DNA from: an uncultured Roseburia sp.
GTDB lineage: Bacteria > Bacillota > Clostridia > Lachnospirales > Lachnospiraceae
Length of the DNA stretch: 64,000 bases
NCBI GenBank assembly: GCA_947642555.1
Contig: CANRSX010000009.1
Coordinates: 62,001 to 126,000, forward strand
Reading direction: 5' to 3'
The translations under genes and the position numbers were made by a program. The notes beneath the pieces were generated by a model. It did not search any database. It was not told where the DNA came from and worked only from the letters and a program-made list of their open reading frames with translations. The number at the start of each line of letters is the position of its first letter. Positions within the stretch are counted from its first letter, which is position 1. This document shows, one piece after another, positions 26,412 through 36,262 of the stretch.

Positions 26412-27482
26412 ATGACGGAAAAAACAGGAAAAACAGAACACGCGACCCGCAATTCCAGCTTCGAGCTGCTTCGTATCTTAGCGCTGGTGCTGATCTTCTG
26501 GATGCACGGCAGCAGCAGCTACTCGAATAATGAGCTCAGCGCCTGGCTCTGTATCGCGATCAGCACGGTCGGAAATATCGGCGTCTCCCTTTTTATCCTG
26601 ATTTCCGGCTGGTTCGGGATCCGGCTGAATGTAAAAAAGATGATAAAGCTGGATCTGATGCTGATATTTTACTGCTGGATCGGACTGGCGCTGCAGTACG
26701 TCTGGGGAACGGCGGGGCTTTTGGACGGGAGCCAGAAGCTCGCCTATATCCTGCCGGTCATCGGACGGTTTTCCTGGTATTTTACCTGTTACTTCGCGCT
26801 GGCGTTTTTAAGTCCGTTTATCAATGAGATGACGGAGAAACTGACAAAAGAGCGTTACTTCGCGCTGATCGTCACGATGCTGGTCATTTTTTCCGGCATT
26901 ACGACGTTTTTCTTTTTTGACATCACGCAGGACGGCGGAAAAGGGATCGTCAATATGATCCTGCTCTACCTGATCGGGCGCTATCTGCGGATGTATCACG
27001 AGAATCATGCTTTTTCGACAGGGCGGCTGCTTGTGGTATTTGCGGGAACTTCACTTGTAAATTTTGCGTTAAACGGCGGCCTGTACCTGGCGACAGGCAC
27101 GGTACAGAACCGGTTTGCCAGGGACAATACGCTCTTTACGATCGCGGAGGCGGTCTGCATCTTTCTGGTGTTCCGGAACCTGCATTTTGAGAACCGGCTG
27201 ATCAACCGGATCGCCGGGATGGTCCCGGCGGTGTTTATCATGGAATGGACGCTTCGGACGGTGATCACAACGTACCTGTTCGATTATCTGGCATGGCGGG
27301 AGAGCAGCTGGCACGAGCTGATCCTGCTCGGAACGTCGATCCTGCTGGTCATAATGGGCAGTGCGATCGAGGCGCTGCGCAGGCTGCTGCTCGGCAGAGC
27401 GGAGGATACGATTGCGGAGGCGGAGAGCCGTATCATGGATAACGTCTTACAGCGCGTCAGGAACCACGCACAGAAGAAATAG
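26412..27482 (+). CDS. Acyltransferase 3 family membrane protein
   Basis: A 356-residue protein with about ten membrane helices. 'SSFELLRILALVLIFWMHGS' carries the conserved His; 'LFILISGWFGIRLNVKKMIKLD' follows. It is the closest relative in the window of the protein at 15393. AAAGGAG lies ten bases before the ATG. It follows the second GtrII-type gene by 43 bases, so the pair looks like a duplicated side-branch module (transferase plus acyltransferase). Substrate unknown. Confidence 0.88.
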   Translation: MTEKTGKTEHATRNSSFELLRILALVLIFWMHGSSSYSNNELSAWLCIAISTVGNIGVSLFILISGWFGIRLNVKKMIKLDLMLIFYCWIGLALQYVWGTAGLLDGSQKLAYILPVIGRFSWYFTCYFALAFLSPFINEMTEKLTKERYFALIVTMLVIFSGITTFFFFDITQDGGKGIVNMILLYLIGRYLRMYHENHAFSTGRLLVVFAGTSLVNFALNGGLYLATGTVQNRFARDNTLFTIAEAVCIFLVFRNLHFENRLINRIAGMVPAVFIMEWTLRTVITTYLFDYLAWRESSWHELILLGTSILLVIMGSAIEALRRLLLGRAEDTIAEAESRIMDNVLQRVRNHAQKK

Positions 27483-27541
27483 CAGTTCATGGGGAGGGAA
27501 AGACCGACGGACTGCAGGAACAGGCGGCAGGGAGAAGAGGA

Positions 27542-30500
27542 ATGAGCGACTGGGGGAAAAAGTTTGATAAAAGTACGTTAGAGCGCGGGAAAAATTATTG
27601 CGCCAAAAACCGTGTGGACGGGTTAAAAGAGACGGACGGAATCTGGACGGGGGCCGTCCTCGGGCGCGAGCGTTATGAGATAACGGTCCGGGGATACGGA
27701 AGCGACTCCCTTCGGATGAGCTGCCGGTGCCCGGTGGCGCGGAGCGGAAGATGCTGCGAGCACATGGCGGCGGTTCTTTGGGCGATCGATGCTGCAAAGT
27801 ATAGCGATCACGAAAAAACGGAGTCTTTTGAAGCGGATCTGATGGCGCAATGGGTAAAATATGATGAGGAGCTGCGCCGTGCGGAGCGGGAGAAGGAAGC
27901 CGGCGGGCCGGCCTCGCAGGCGAAAGCAGAAGACAGCGGACCGCAGACTAAGCCGAGGCGGAAACGCCGGACAAAGCAGGAGATGGAAGAGGCGCGCCGG
28001 GAAGCGGAGGAGGCGGTAAAGCAGGCAGAAGAGCTGTGCCGCCAGGAGGAGGCCCGTCGTCAGGAGGCACAGGAAAAGCGCCTTGCCAGGGAAGCGCGCA
28101 AAGCGGAGAGGAGCAGACGGGAAGCGGAGCAGAAGGCATCAGCGGACGCGGCGCGTCTGGCACAGCTGCAGCGGGCGGCTGCGGAGGAGGCACGAAGGGA
28201 AGAGATTCGCAGACAAAAGGAAGAGGAAGCAAAGCGCCGTGCCGAAAAACGTGCATGGGAGCAGGCGGAGGCAAAGCGTCTGGCAGAGCAGCGTGAGAAG
28301 GAGCGCAGAAAAGAAGAGCGGGCCAGGAAGGCGGCGGAGCGGAGGCAGCAGGAAGAAGAACGCCTGCGAAAAGAAGAGGAAGCACGCCGTCAGGAGGAGG
28401 AATGGCAGCGGCAGCAAAAGGAAGCGCAGCAACGGCGTCAGGAACAGGAGAACAGAACGCTGGAGAATCGGAAGCTACGGCAGACCGAATATGAGCTTCT
28501 CGGGACAGCCTGGGCAAAAGAGCCGGAGGAGGATGGGACAAACGCGGATGAACAGTTAGCGGCGCTGGAGCGGTACACTTATTTTGACGGACAGGCGATC
28601 CGCGCTTCCGTTAAAGTCTCAAAAGCCCGGATGAAAGAGGCGGAAGCGGCGATTGCAAAGGGAGATGTGACGCTAAGTGAGATCTCGTCCGGATACAGCC
28701 GTATCGACGGAGAACCGGGCGGACAGGCGACCGCGGTCGGTAAGATCGGAAAGACAGAATTTGGGATTTCGGTCGTCTTTTCACGCCGGTCAGTCCTCGG
28801 CCTGGAGTGCGGCTGTCCGAAGTGCAGAAAATATTCGTATTATTCCTGGAATACGTCGAAAACAGACTGCGCCTATGCGGCTGCGGCGCTGAAGCTGACG
28901 GAAGAATATCTGGCCTCGCACAATATCGGCGATGCGACGGACCGGTATGGCAGCGCGCTGCTCTCGATCTACAGAGACAGGCGGGAAAACCGTATCATGT
29001 CGGATGCGGCGGAGAAGAAAGAAAGCCTTACACTGATCCCGCGCCTGATCAAAAAAGACGACGGGCTTACGGTCTCGTTTAAGGTTGGCTCCAAAAAATT
29101 GTATGTGGTGAAAAATCTTACGGCATTCTGCGAAAACGTGAAGAACTCGGCGACCGATACCTATGGTTCCTCCACGCAGATCAACCATAATCCGGACAAT
29201 TTTACGGAGAAGGGCAGGGACTGGATCCGCTTTATCAGCCGGATTGTGCGCGAGGAGGAAGAGTTTTTGGAGAGGCTGGCAGAGTCGCGTTATTACTACT
29301 ACAAGACGAAGACGGATGTAGGAAGTGAGCTGAATCTGTTCGGCTGGAGACTGGATGAATTTTACGGGCAGCTGGGAACGGATACGGTCGAATATGAGGA
29401 TCGGAGCGGCCGGGAAAAAGAAAAGGACACGCTCGTGGCGGTCAGCCGCAACCCGAAGGTGACGATTGAGATTGCGGAGGATAAGCAGGAAGGGCAGCAG
29501 GGGGAGTTTCATGGAATTCGTGTGAGCGGATCCCTGCCGGAGCTCTATGAGGGGACGGATACGGCGTATTATATTGAGACGGGATCGCTCTGCCGTGTGG
29601 AGAAGGATTTTCTCGCGCAGGCGGAGCCTCTCGCACGGCTTGCAAACGGAAAGCAGTTCCGCTTTTCCGTGGGAAGAAACCACATGTCAGAGTTTTATTA
29701 CCGCGTTCTGCCGGGACTCCGTGAGATTGCGGTGATAAAAGAAAAGGATACAGGGCGGATTCATGCGCATCTTCTGCCGGAGGTCCGGTTTGCGTTTTAC
29801 CTGGATGCGGAGGAAGGAAACGCTTTCTGCCAGATCTATTCCCGCTACGGCGACCGGGAATATAACGTGCTGGATGTGCTGCGGGAGGAGGAAGACCTGA
29901 CGGCGGAACCCATAGAACCGTTTCGGGATGGCCCGCAGGAGGAAGAGACGCTGTTCTTTACCATGAAGTGGTTCCCGGCGCTGGATCCCAGGCGGGAGCT
30001 TCTGCACTGCGACGGGGATGAGGACCTGATGTTCCGGCTGATGGAGAGTGGCGTGGGGGCGCTGATGGAGCTCGGGGAGGTGCGCTGCACGAAGCGTTTC
30101 CTGGGGTATCAGGCGGTGAAGCATGTCAGGGTATCGGTGGGCGTGTCGGTTTCCTCCGGACTTTTGGAGCTTGACATCGCCACGGAGGATGTGCCGGCGG
30201 CGGAGCTTCTGGAGATTCTGAACAGCTATCGGGCCAAAAAGAAGTATTACCGCTTAAAGGATGGATCGTTTGCCAGCCTGTCGGATGAATCGGTCGGGAT
30301 GCTCTCGGAGCTGATGGACGCCGCGCATTTAAAGCCGAAGGAACTGATCAAAGGGAAGCTGCATCTGCCCATGTACCGCACGCTGTATCTGGATAAGCTG
30401 CTCGAAGAGCATGAGAGCGTTTACAGCAGCAGGGACGCCCATTTCCGGGAGATTATAAAAGGCTTTAAGACGGTGAAGGACGCGGATTTTGAGGAGCCGG

Positions 30501-31906
30501 AAAGCCTCTCGCGGATTCTGCGGAATTACCAGAAAAACGGGTATAAGTGGCTTCGGACGATTGAGAGCTGGCAGTTCGGCGGGATTCTGGCGGACGATAT
30601 GGGACTCGGAAAGACGCTGCAGATCATCGCGGTTCTGCTGGCGGCGAAGGAGGAAGGACAGCAGGGGACGTCTCTTGTAGTCGCCCCGGCATCGCTGGTA
30701 TACAACTGGAAGGATGAATTTGCGCGCTTTGCGCCGGGACTTACGGTCCTGCTGATTACGGGAACGCAGGAGGAGCGAAAGGAAAAGCTTGCGCAGTCCG
30801 GGGAAGCGGATGTTCTGGTGACCTCGTACGACCTGTTAAAACGCGACATCGCGCTATATGAAGAGAAGGAATTTTTATACGAGGTGATCGACGAGGCGCA
30901 GTATATCAAAAATCACACGACCGCGGCGGCAAAGACGGTGAAGGTGATCAGAAGCCGGACACGCTATGCGCTGACGGGAACGCCGATTGAGAACCGGTTG
31001 AGCGAGCTGTGGAGTATATTTGATTATCTGATGCCGGGATTTTTGTACGGATATGATGTGTTCCGCAAAGAGATCGAGACGCCTGTTGTTAAAAACGGGG
31101 ATGAGACTGCAATACAGCGGCTACAGAAAATGGTCGCGCCGTTTATTCTGCGCCGGTTAAAGGGCGATGTGCTGCGCGATCTGCCGGAGAAGCTGGAGGA
31201 AGACCATTTCGTGCGGCTGGAGGAAGAGCAGCGGAAGCTCTATGACGGGCAGGTACTTCATATGCGGGAGAGTCTGGCGCGTCAGGACGCCTCGGAGTTC
31301 CAGAAGAACCGGATGCAGATTTTAGCGGAGCTGACCAGGCTGCGGCAGATCTGCTGCGACCCGTCGCTGTGCTTTGAGGATTATAAGAGCGGCTCGGCCA
31401 AGCTGGAGGCATGTGTGGAGCTGATAAAAAGCGCTGTGGACGGCGGGCACCGCATCCTGCTGTTTTCACAGTTTACGTCCATGCTGGAAATCATAGAGGA
31501 AAGACTGGACGGGGAAGAAATCGGCTGTTATATGATTACCGGTGCGACGAAGAAAGAAGACCGCCTGGAGCTGGTGAAGGCGTTCAATGAAGGAGATACG
31601 CCGGTTTTCCTGATTTCGCTAAAGGCGGGCGGCGTCGGGTTAAATCTCACCGGGGCGGATATCGTGATCCATTACGATCCGTGGTGGAATGTGGCAGCGC
31701 AGAATCAGGCGACGGACCGCGCGCACCGGATCGGGCAGACAAAACGGGTGACGGTCTATAAGCTGATCGCGAAGGGAACGATCGAGGAGAAGATCAAAAA
31801 GCTACAGGAGACGAAGCGGGATCTGGCGGAGCAGGTGATCGGAGGGGATCTCTCCGGCGCTGCCGGAATGAGCAGGGAAGAGCTGTTAGAGCTGCTGGAG
31901 GTGTAA
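27542..31906 (+). CDS. SWIM zinc finger, SNF2-family helicase with long coiled coil
   Basis: A 1,454-residue protein. N-terminal SWIM zinc finger with Cys61-x-Cys63 and Cys72-x-His74. Then about 110-320, a highly charged Glu/Lys/Arg/Ala/Gln helix with heptad-like spacing, a long coiled coil. The middle (about 450-950) fits the bacterial SNF2-associated region. The C-terminal third is the helicase-like ATPase: 'DDMGLGKTLQ' (Lys1024), 'DEAQ' box (Asp1117-Gln1120), 'LTGTPIENRLSELWSIF', 'LLFSQFTSMLEII', 'SLKAGGVGLNLTGAD' and 'QATDRAHRIGQ'. Members use ATP to move on duplex DNA; their role in Firmicutes is little known. AAGAGGA precedes the ATG. It is embedded in the polysaccharide operon, which is unusual. 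Confidence 0.92.
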   Translation: MSDWGKKFDKSTLERGKNYCAKNRVDGLKETDGIWTGAVLGRERYEITVRGYGSDSLRMSCRCPVARSGRCCEHMAAVLWAIDAAKYSDHEKTESFEADLMAQWVKYDEELRRAEREKEAGGPASQAKAEDSGPQTKPRRKRRTKQEMEEARREAEEAVKQAEELCRQEEARRQEAQEKRLAREARKAERSRREAEQKASADAARLAQLQRAAAEEARREEIRRQKEEEAKRRAEKRAWEQAEAKRLAEQREKERRKEERARKAAERRQQEEERLRKEEEARRQEEEWQRQQKEAQQRRQEQENRTLENRKLRQTEYELLGTAWAKEPEEDGTNADEQLAALERYTYFDGQAIRASVKVSKARMKEAEAAIAKGDVTLSEISSGYSRIDGEPGGQATAVGKIGKTEFGISVVFSRRSVLGLECGCPKCRKYSYYSWNTSKTDCAYAAAALKLTEEYLASHNIGDATDRYGSALLSIYRDRRENRIMSDAAEKKESLTLIPRLIKKDDGLTVSFKVGSKKLYVVKNLTAFCENVKNSATDTYGSSTQINHNPDNFTEKGRDWIRFISRIVREEEEFLERLAESRYYYYKTKTDVGSELNLFGWRLDEFYGQLGTDTVEYEDRSGREKEKDTLVAVSRNPKVTIEIAEDKQEGQQGEFHGIRVSGSLPELYEGTDTAYYIETGSLCRVEKDFLAQAEPLARLANGKQFRFSVGRNHMSEFYYRVLPGLREIAVIKEKDTGRIHAHLLPEVRFAFYLDAEEGNAFCQIYSRYGDREYNVLDVLREEEDLTAEPIEPFRDGPQEEETLFFTMKWFPALDPRRELLHCDGDEDLMFRLMESGVGALMELGEVRCTKRFLGYQAVKHVRVSVGVSVSSGLLELDIATEDVPAAELLEILNSYRAKKKYYRLKDGSFASLSDESVGMLSELMDAAHLKPKELIKGKLHLPMYRTLYLDKLLEEHESVYSSRDAHFREIIKGFKTVKDADFEEPESLSRILRNYQKNGYKWLRTIESWQFGGILADDMGLGKTLQIIAVLLAAKEEGQQGTSLVVAPASLVYNWKDEFARFAPGLTVLLITGTQEERKEKLAQSGEADVLVTSYDLLKRDIALYEEKEFLYEVIDEAQYIKNHTTAAAKTVKVIRSRTRYALTGTPIENRLSELWSIFDYLMPGFLYGYDVFRKEIETPVVKNGDETAIQRLQKMVAPFILRRLKGDVLRDLPEKLEEDHFVRLEEEQRKLYDGQVLHMRESLARQDASEFQKNRMQILAELTRLRQICCDPSLCFEDYKSGSAKLEACVELIKSAVDGGHRILLFSQFTSMLEIIEERLDGEEIGCYMITGATKKEDRLELVKAFNEGDTPVFLISLKAGGVGLNLTGADIVIHYDPWWNVAAQNQATDRAHRIGQTKRVTVYKLIAKGTIEEKIKKLQETKRDLAEQVIGGDLSGAAGMSREELLELLEV

Positions 31907-31908
31907 GA

Positions 31909-34035
31909 ATGCGAAATAAAAATATGGTGCAGGCGGCAGCGGTCTGTCTGTTTACGGCCGTCCTGCTGTGCGGCGTGTGGTTCGGCCTGTATCGAATGCC
32001 GGATACTGGCTGGGAGATAAGATTTATCTATGGGGAGTTTCATGAGAACCGTGACGGCGGGACGTCGCAGCTGTTCTATGCGAAGGAGGACGAGGCGTTT
32101 TCCGAGGAACAGTCTCTGATGCAGAATGTGTGGGAGATGGATCAGTCGGTGACGTTTGCGCTGCCGCGGTTTTCCTTTTCGGATATGAAGCTGCGGTTTG
32201 ACCCGTTTATGAATGACAATGTGTTTTCTGTCTATGCGGTGGAAATCCGGCAGTCCGGTGAGCTGGTGGCGACAATGGACAGCAGAGAGTTTCATGGATA
32301 TATAAAGCAGATGGAGCATTGTGAGTATGATGACAGAACCGGGCTTTATTTCCCGGAGTCGGAGGATCCGGTGCTGTATCTGGGGGATGGCTTTTATCAG
32401 CGGATTATTAATGTATGGAGAGGGAATCATCTCACGTATCAGAGACAGAACGGACTTGCCATCGGCATACTGCTGACCTTATACCTTACAGCAGCCCTGT
32501 TTTTCCTGTCGGGAAAGAACATATCCGGCTCGAAGCGGGCAGGGCGGAGCCGGTGGCCTTTGGCGGCAGCCTGCATACTGGTCATTCTTGGGGCGTCGCT
32601 TCTCTATGCGGTGCATTTTACGATGCAGCGCTTCGGAAATGTCCGGCTGGAGGAACTTTTTTTCCTGATGAATACAGCGCTGACCGGGACAAGCCTGTCT
32701 TCCTTTTATCCGTTATTTGCAGCGATCGCCGGGATCGTGGTTCTGGTTTCTCTGCTTGTCGCGCTGGGAGCGTCTGGGATGAGACGGACAGGGCGCATGC
32801 GGGCGTATGCCGTATGGACGGCTGCACTGGGGGTGCTTCTGACCGGATTTGCGGTATGGACGGCAGCTGATTTCTTTGACGTTGCTGCGTATTATACGTA
32901 TATTACAGACAAATCTTCATTTTACGAGGAGCATTTTGTGGATGCGAGGGATACGGAACTGGTATTTCCAGAGCAGAAGCGCAACCTGATCTATATTTAT
33001 CTGGAGTCCATGGAGATGACGTTTGCGGATGAGACGGCAGGGGGCGCGATGAAAGAAAACTATATCCCGGAGCTGACCCGGCTTGCGCAGGAGCATATTG
33101 ATTTTTCGGCGTCTGACCGGTTAAACGGAGCGCACGCTGTATCCGGGACGACATTTACGACAGGAGGGATGGTCGCCCAGACGGCAGGGGTGCCGATCAA
33201 TACGTCCATGATCAGCAGGAATACGGTCAATGGGGGCGCTGGAGCGGAAAGCCTGCTGCCGGGTGCGTGGACGCTGGGTGATATTTTGGCGCAGGAGGGA
33301 TACCGGCAGGTGCTCATGATCGGCTCCGACGCAGACTTCGGCACAAGGCGTCAGTATTTTGAAGGACATGGAAACTATGAGATTCGTGACTATTATGCGG
33401 CGCTGCACGACGGTCAGATCCCAAAGGACTACTATGTCTGGTGGGGATATGAGGATGAATATCTGATCGAGTTTGCAAAGGATAAGATTTCAGAGCTGGC
33501 GGCGGAGGACGAGCCGTTCAATTTTACCATGCTTACTGTGGATACCCACTTTTCGGGCGGTTACTGGTGTGATTTATGTGAAAATAAGTACGAAATGCAG
33601 TACAGCAACGTGATCGCCTGTTCCAGCACGCAGATCGCATATTTTATCGACTGGATCATGCAGCAGGATTTTTATGATAACACCACGATTGTCTTATCCG
33701 GCGATCATCTGACGATGGATACCGAATATACGGACCGTATGCTGTACGGAACAAATTTTGACCGGAGGACCTATGTCAGCATCATCAATCCGGCGGATGG
33801 ATGCGTGGATCCAGAGGTGGAACGCGGGTATACGACGCTGGATCTGTATCCGACGACACTGGCGGCGCTCGGCGTGCAGATTGAGGGCGACAGGCTCGGA
33901 CTCGGGGTCAATCTGTTTTCAGATGCTCCGACGCTCTATGAGGAATACGGCGGCGCGTACTTAGACGCCGAGCTCTTAAAGAGGTCGGAGTTGTACGCGG
34001 ATCAGCTGGTCTACGGGGAGGAGGGCGGCTCATAA
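31909..34035 (+). CDS. MdoB/LtaS-like sulfatase-fold phosphoglycerol transferase
   Basis: A 708-residue protein. It has an N-terminal helix, an outside beta-rich region (about 30-175), four membrane helices (about 180-325), and a C-terminal alkaline-phosphatase-fold catalytic domain. 'NLIYIYLESMEMTF' opens this domain; 'SGTTFTTGGMVAQTAGVPI' (about 411-429) matches the MdoB (OpgB) active-site threonine region better than LtaS; 'LTVDTHFSGGYW' and 'LSGDHLTMDT' supply metal ligands. The family transfers phosphoglycerol from phosphatidylglycerol to a glycan. GGAGGTG precedes the ATG. It starts two bases after the helicase stop and its end overlaps the convergent AraC gene by six bases. It may decorate the polymer with phosphoglycerol (inference). 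Confidence 0.87.
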   Translation: MRNKNMVQAAAVCLFTAVLLCGVWFGLYRMPDTGWEIRFIYGEFHENRDGGTSQLFYAKEDEAFSEEQSLMQNVWEMDQSVTFALPRFSFSDMKLRFDPFMNDNVFSVYAVEIRQSGELVATMDSREFHGYIKQMEHCEYDDRTGLYFPESEDPVLYLGDGFYQRIINVWRGNHLTYQRQNGLAIGILLTLYLTAALFFLSGKNISGSKRAGRSRWPLAAACILVILGASLLYAVHFTMQRFGNVRLEELFFLMNTALTGTSLSSFYPLFAAIAGIVVLVSLLVALGASGMRRTGRMRAYAVWTAALGVLLTGFAVWTAADFFDVAAYYTYITDKSSFYEEHFVDARDTELVFPEQKRNLIYIYLESMEMTFADETAGGAMKENYIPELTRLAQEHIDFSASDRLNGAHAVSGTTFTTGGMVAQTAGVPINTSMISRNTVNGGAGAESLLPGAWTLGDILAQEGYRQVLMIGSDADFGTRRQYFEGHGNYEIRDYYAALHDGQIPKDYYVWWGYEDEYLIEFAKDKISELAAEDEPFNFTMLTVDTHFSGGYWCDLCENKYEMQYSNVIACSSTQIAYFIDWIMQQDFYDNTTIVLSGDHLTMDTEYTDRMLYGTNFDRRTYVSIINPADGCVDPEVERGYTTLDLYPTTLAALGVQIEGDRLGLGVNLFSDAPTLYEEYGGAYLDAELLKRSELYADQLVYGEEGGS

Positions 34036-34929
34036 CCCCTGCCACCTCCTTCGGTACTCCGAGGCCGTGCACCCCTCCATCTTTTTAAACACTTTATTAA
34101 AATAACTCGCGTCATCAATGCCGCAGAGCCGCGCGATATCCTCGATGGAGGATGTGCTGTAGCGGAGCAGCTCTTTGGCATTGGTGATTTTTTTTGTCAG
34201 AAGGTACTGGATGATTGTTGTGCCGAATGTCTTTTTAAATTCCCGGGCAAGATAATACTTGCTGATATAAAATTCTTCCGCGAGGCGGTCTAAGGAGATC
34301 TGCTGCGCAAAATGCGCGTCCAGATACTGCTGGACGGACTTCAGCTTGCCGGACAGCGGGGACGCGCCGGCCTCGCGCGGATCCGTTTTGGCGCAGAGGA
34401 TCGTTAAAATACTGACAATCTGCTGCGCGGTCAGAAGGTCGGTGTCATCCGCCGGCTCCTCGTTGGAGCGGATGATATTCCAGATGGCGGCGGTCAGCTC
34501 CGGGAGCTTCTGGGAGCGGAAATGCCAGTCGTGCTGCTCGCGGAAATAGCGGTAATACGCATCCGCCTGCGGTCCTGAAAAGTGGATCCAGAGAAGCTCC
34601 CAGGGGTCGTCGCCGCTGCTGATGTGCGTATACTGTCCCATGCAGTCCAGGAAAAACAAATCCCCTGCGCCCGCGGCTGCCGTGGTAAGGGCATGCGCTG
34701 CGGGGGAGGGATCCCGGTAGGAGACCTCGCCGCTCCCGGAGAGGACGATGAGAAACAGGTAGGAATTTAAGCCGCTCCGCATGCTTTTGTGCGGCTTTAA
34801 GCTGCGCAGACAGCCGGCCTCCTGCAGGTGGAAAAAATGCTCCCGGACAAAAGCGGAGGGGGTGTGGATGACGCGCCTGGTGTTTGTGACCTCGGAGGTC
34901 TTGTATTTTTCAAACAGAAGTTTTTCCAT
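34030..34929 (-). CDS. AraC family transcriptional regulator
   Basis: A 299-residue protein: an N-terminal cupin-like sensing half ('LIVLSGSGEVSYRD', 'GDLFFLDCMGQYTHIS', 'LLWIHFSG') and two C-terminal helix-turn-helix motifs ('ISLDRLAEEFYISKYYLAREFKKTF' region and 'SIEDIARLCGIDDASYFNKVFKK'). The cupin half is the arabinose-type ligand pocket; the inducer is unknown but a sugar is typical. AAAGGAG precedes the ATG and its promoter is at 34970-34998. It is divergent from gmd and therefore the prime candidate to control the GDP-fucose genes (inference). Confidence 0.92.
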   Translation of the reverse strand: MEKLLFEKYKTSEVTNTRRVIHTPSAFVREHFFHLQEAGCLRSLKPHKSMRSGLNSYLFLIVLSGSGEVSYRDPSPAAHALTTAAAGAGDLFFLDCMGQYTHISSGDDPWELLWIHFSGPQADAYYRYFREQHDWHFRSQKLPELTAAIWNIIRSNEEPADDTDLLTAQQIVSILTILCAKTDPREAGASPLSGKLKSVQQYLDAHFAQQISLDRLAEEFYISKYYLAREFKKTFGTTIIQYLLTKKITNAKELLRYSTSSIEDIARLCGIDDASYFNKVFKKMEGCTASEYRRRWQGL

Positions 34930-34969
34930 GAAACGCTCCTTTCGCGGTCAGGAAAATGGTGATAGCAAT

Positions 34970-34998
34970 ATAATACTATTTTTTGGCAAGATATTCAA
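34970..34998 (-). promoter_or_regulatory. Predicted promoter for the AraC regulator
   Basis: On the minus strand, TTGAAT (34998-34993), 17-base spacer, TATTAT (34975-34970). Confidence 0.65.
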
Positions 34999-35014
34999 TT
35001 GTATCGGAAAGAAA

Positions 35015-35044
35015 ATTGGATTATTCTTAACATCGGCATCCAAT
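35015..35044. promoter_or_regulatory. Inverted repeat between araC-type gene and gmd, possible operator
   Basis: ATTGGAT (35015-35021) and ATCCAAT (35038-35044) are perfect inverse copies separated by 16 bases. They lie in the divergent intergenic region, where a regulator of gmd would bind. No strong plus-strand promoter is visible for gmd, which would suit an activator-dependent promoter. Confidence 0.35.
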
Positions 35045-35093
35045 CTGGACAAGCAAAATAATTATAGAAATAACAGAAGGGTATGGTAGGATC

Positions 35094-36128
35094 ATGAGTA
35101 AGAAGGCATTGATTACAGGTGTGACAGGGCAGGACGGAAGCTATCTTGCCGAGTTTTTATTAGAGAAGGGCTATGAGGTGCACGGGATGGTGCGCCGCTC
35201 CTCGACGGAGAAGCGGGAGCGCATCGACCATCTGAACGGAAATCCGGATTTTCATCTTCACTACGGGGATCTCGCGGATTCCATGAGCCTGGTGAAGATC
35301 ATCGGGGCGGTGCGGCCGGACGAGATCTATAACCTGGCGGCGCAGTCCCACGTGCAGGTAAGCTTTGACGTGCCGGAATATACGGCGGATGTAGTGGCGA
35401 CCGGTGTGCTGCGCGTGCTCGAGGCGGTGCGTGTCTGCGGGCTCGAGAAGACCTGCCGGATCTATCAGGCGTCCACCTCGGAGCTTTACGGAAAGGTGGA
35501 GGAGGTGCCGCAGCGCGAGACGACGCCGTTCCATCCGTACAGCCCCTATGCGGTGGCAAAGCAGTACGGCTTCTGGATCGTGAAGGAATACCGCGAGGCG
35601 TACGGCATGTTCTGCTGCTCGGGCATTCTGTTCAACCATGAGTCCGAGCGCCGCGGCGAGACCTTTGTGACGCGCAAGATTTCCCTTGCGGCGGCGCGGA
35701 TCGCGCAGGGGATGCAGGAGAAGCTGTACCTCGGCAACCTTTCCTCGCTGCGCGACTGGGGTTATGCGAAGGATTATGTGGAGTGCATGTGGCTGATCCT
35801 ACAGCACGATACGCCGGAGGACTATGTGATCGCGACCGGCGAGCAGCATTCCGTGCGCGAATTCTGTGAGCACGCGTTCCGCGAGGCCGGCATTGAGCTT
35901 GAATTCCGCGGCGAGGGCATGGAGGAGACCGGGATCAACAGGGCGACCGGCGAGGTGGTCATCGAGGTATCCCCGGAATTCTATCGGCCGACGGATGTCG
36001 TGAATCTGTGGGGAGATCCCTCCAAGGCGAAGAAGGAGCTTGGCTGGAATCCGACGAAGACGAGCTTTGAGGAGCTTGTAAAGCTGATGGTGCGGCACGA
36101 TATGGAGCTGGTGAGCCGGGAGGGGTAA
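35094..36128 (+). CDS. gmd: GDP-mannose 4,6-dehydratase
   Basis: A 344-residue extended short-chain dehydrogenase. NADP site '[15 protein letters not shown]', 'MVRRSS' after beta-2, '[17 protein letters not shown]', the active-site '[13 protein letters not shown]' and '[10 protein letters not shown]' (Tyr-x3-Lys), and '[17 protein letters not shown]' for GDP-sugar binding. It converts GDP-mannose to GDP-4-keto-6-deoxymannose, the first step to GDP-fucose. Followed by fcl and manC, giving a full supply route from mannose 1-phosphate. Start ATG is preceded by a GGTAGGA site. Confidence 0.96.
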   Translation: MSKKALITGVTGQDGSYLAEFLLEKGYEVHGMVRRSSTEKRERIDHLNGNPDFHLHYGDLADSMSLVKIIGAVRPDEIYNLAAQSHVQVSFDVPEYTADVVATGVLRVLEAVRVCGLEKTCRIYQASTSELYGKVEEVPQRETTPFHPYSPYAVAKQYGFWIVKEYREAYGMFCCSGILFNHESERRGETFVTRKISLAAARIAQGMQEKLYLGNLSSLRDWGYAKDYVECMWLILQHDTPEDYVIATGEQHSVREFCEHAFREAGIELEFRGEGMEETGINRATGEVVIEVSPEFYRPTDVVNLWGDPSKAKKELGWNPTKTSFEELVKLMVRHDMELVSREG

Positions 36129-36262
36129 GGCGCCCTGTGCCAGCAGGGATGCGAGAAGATCTGAAGCGGCAGCCGGCCGGGACCGGTGACCTGACGGAAG
36201 GCCGGTAAATGCGGCCGGACGTGGGCCGGAACCGGGAATATGAAAACAGGGAGAATACGAAT

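Noticed and set aside
24990-26452. Long minus-strand frames opposite the GtrII-type gene
   Set aside because: His/Arg/Gln-rich antisense of a hydrophobic protein; no ribosome site and no conserved motif.
27948-28541. 197-codon minus-strand frame opposite the SNF2 coiled coil
   Set aside because: Low-complexity Pro/Ala translation that mirrors Glu/Arg codons of the real gene.
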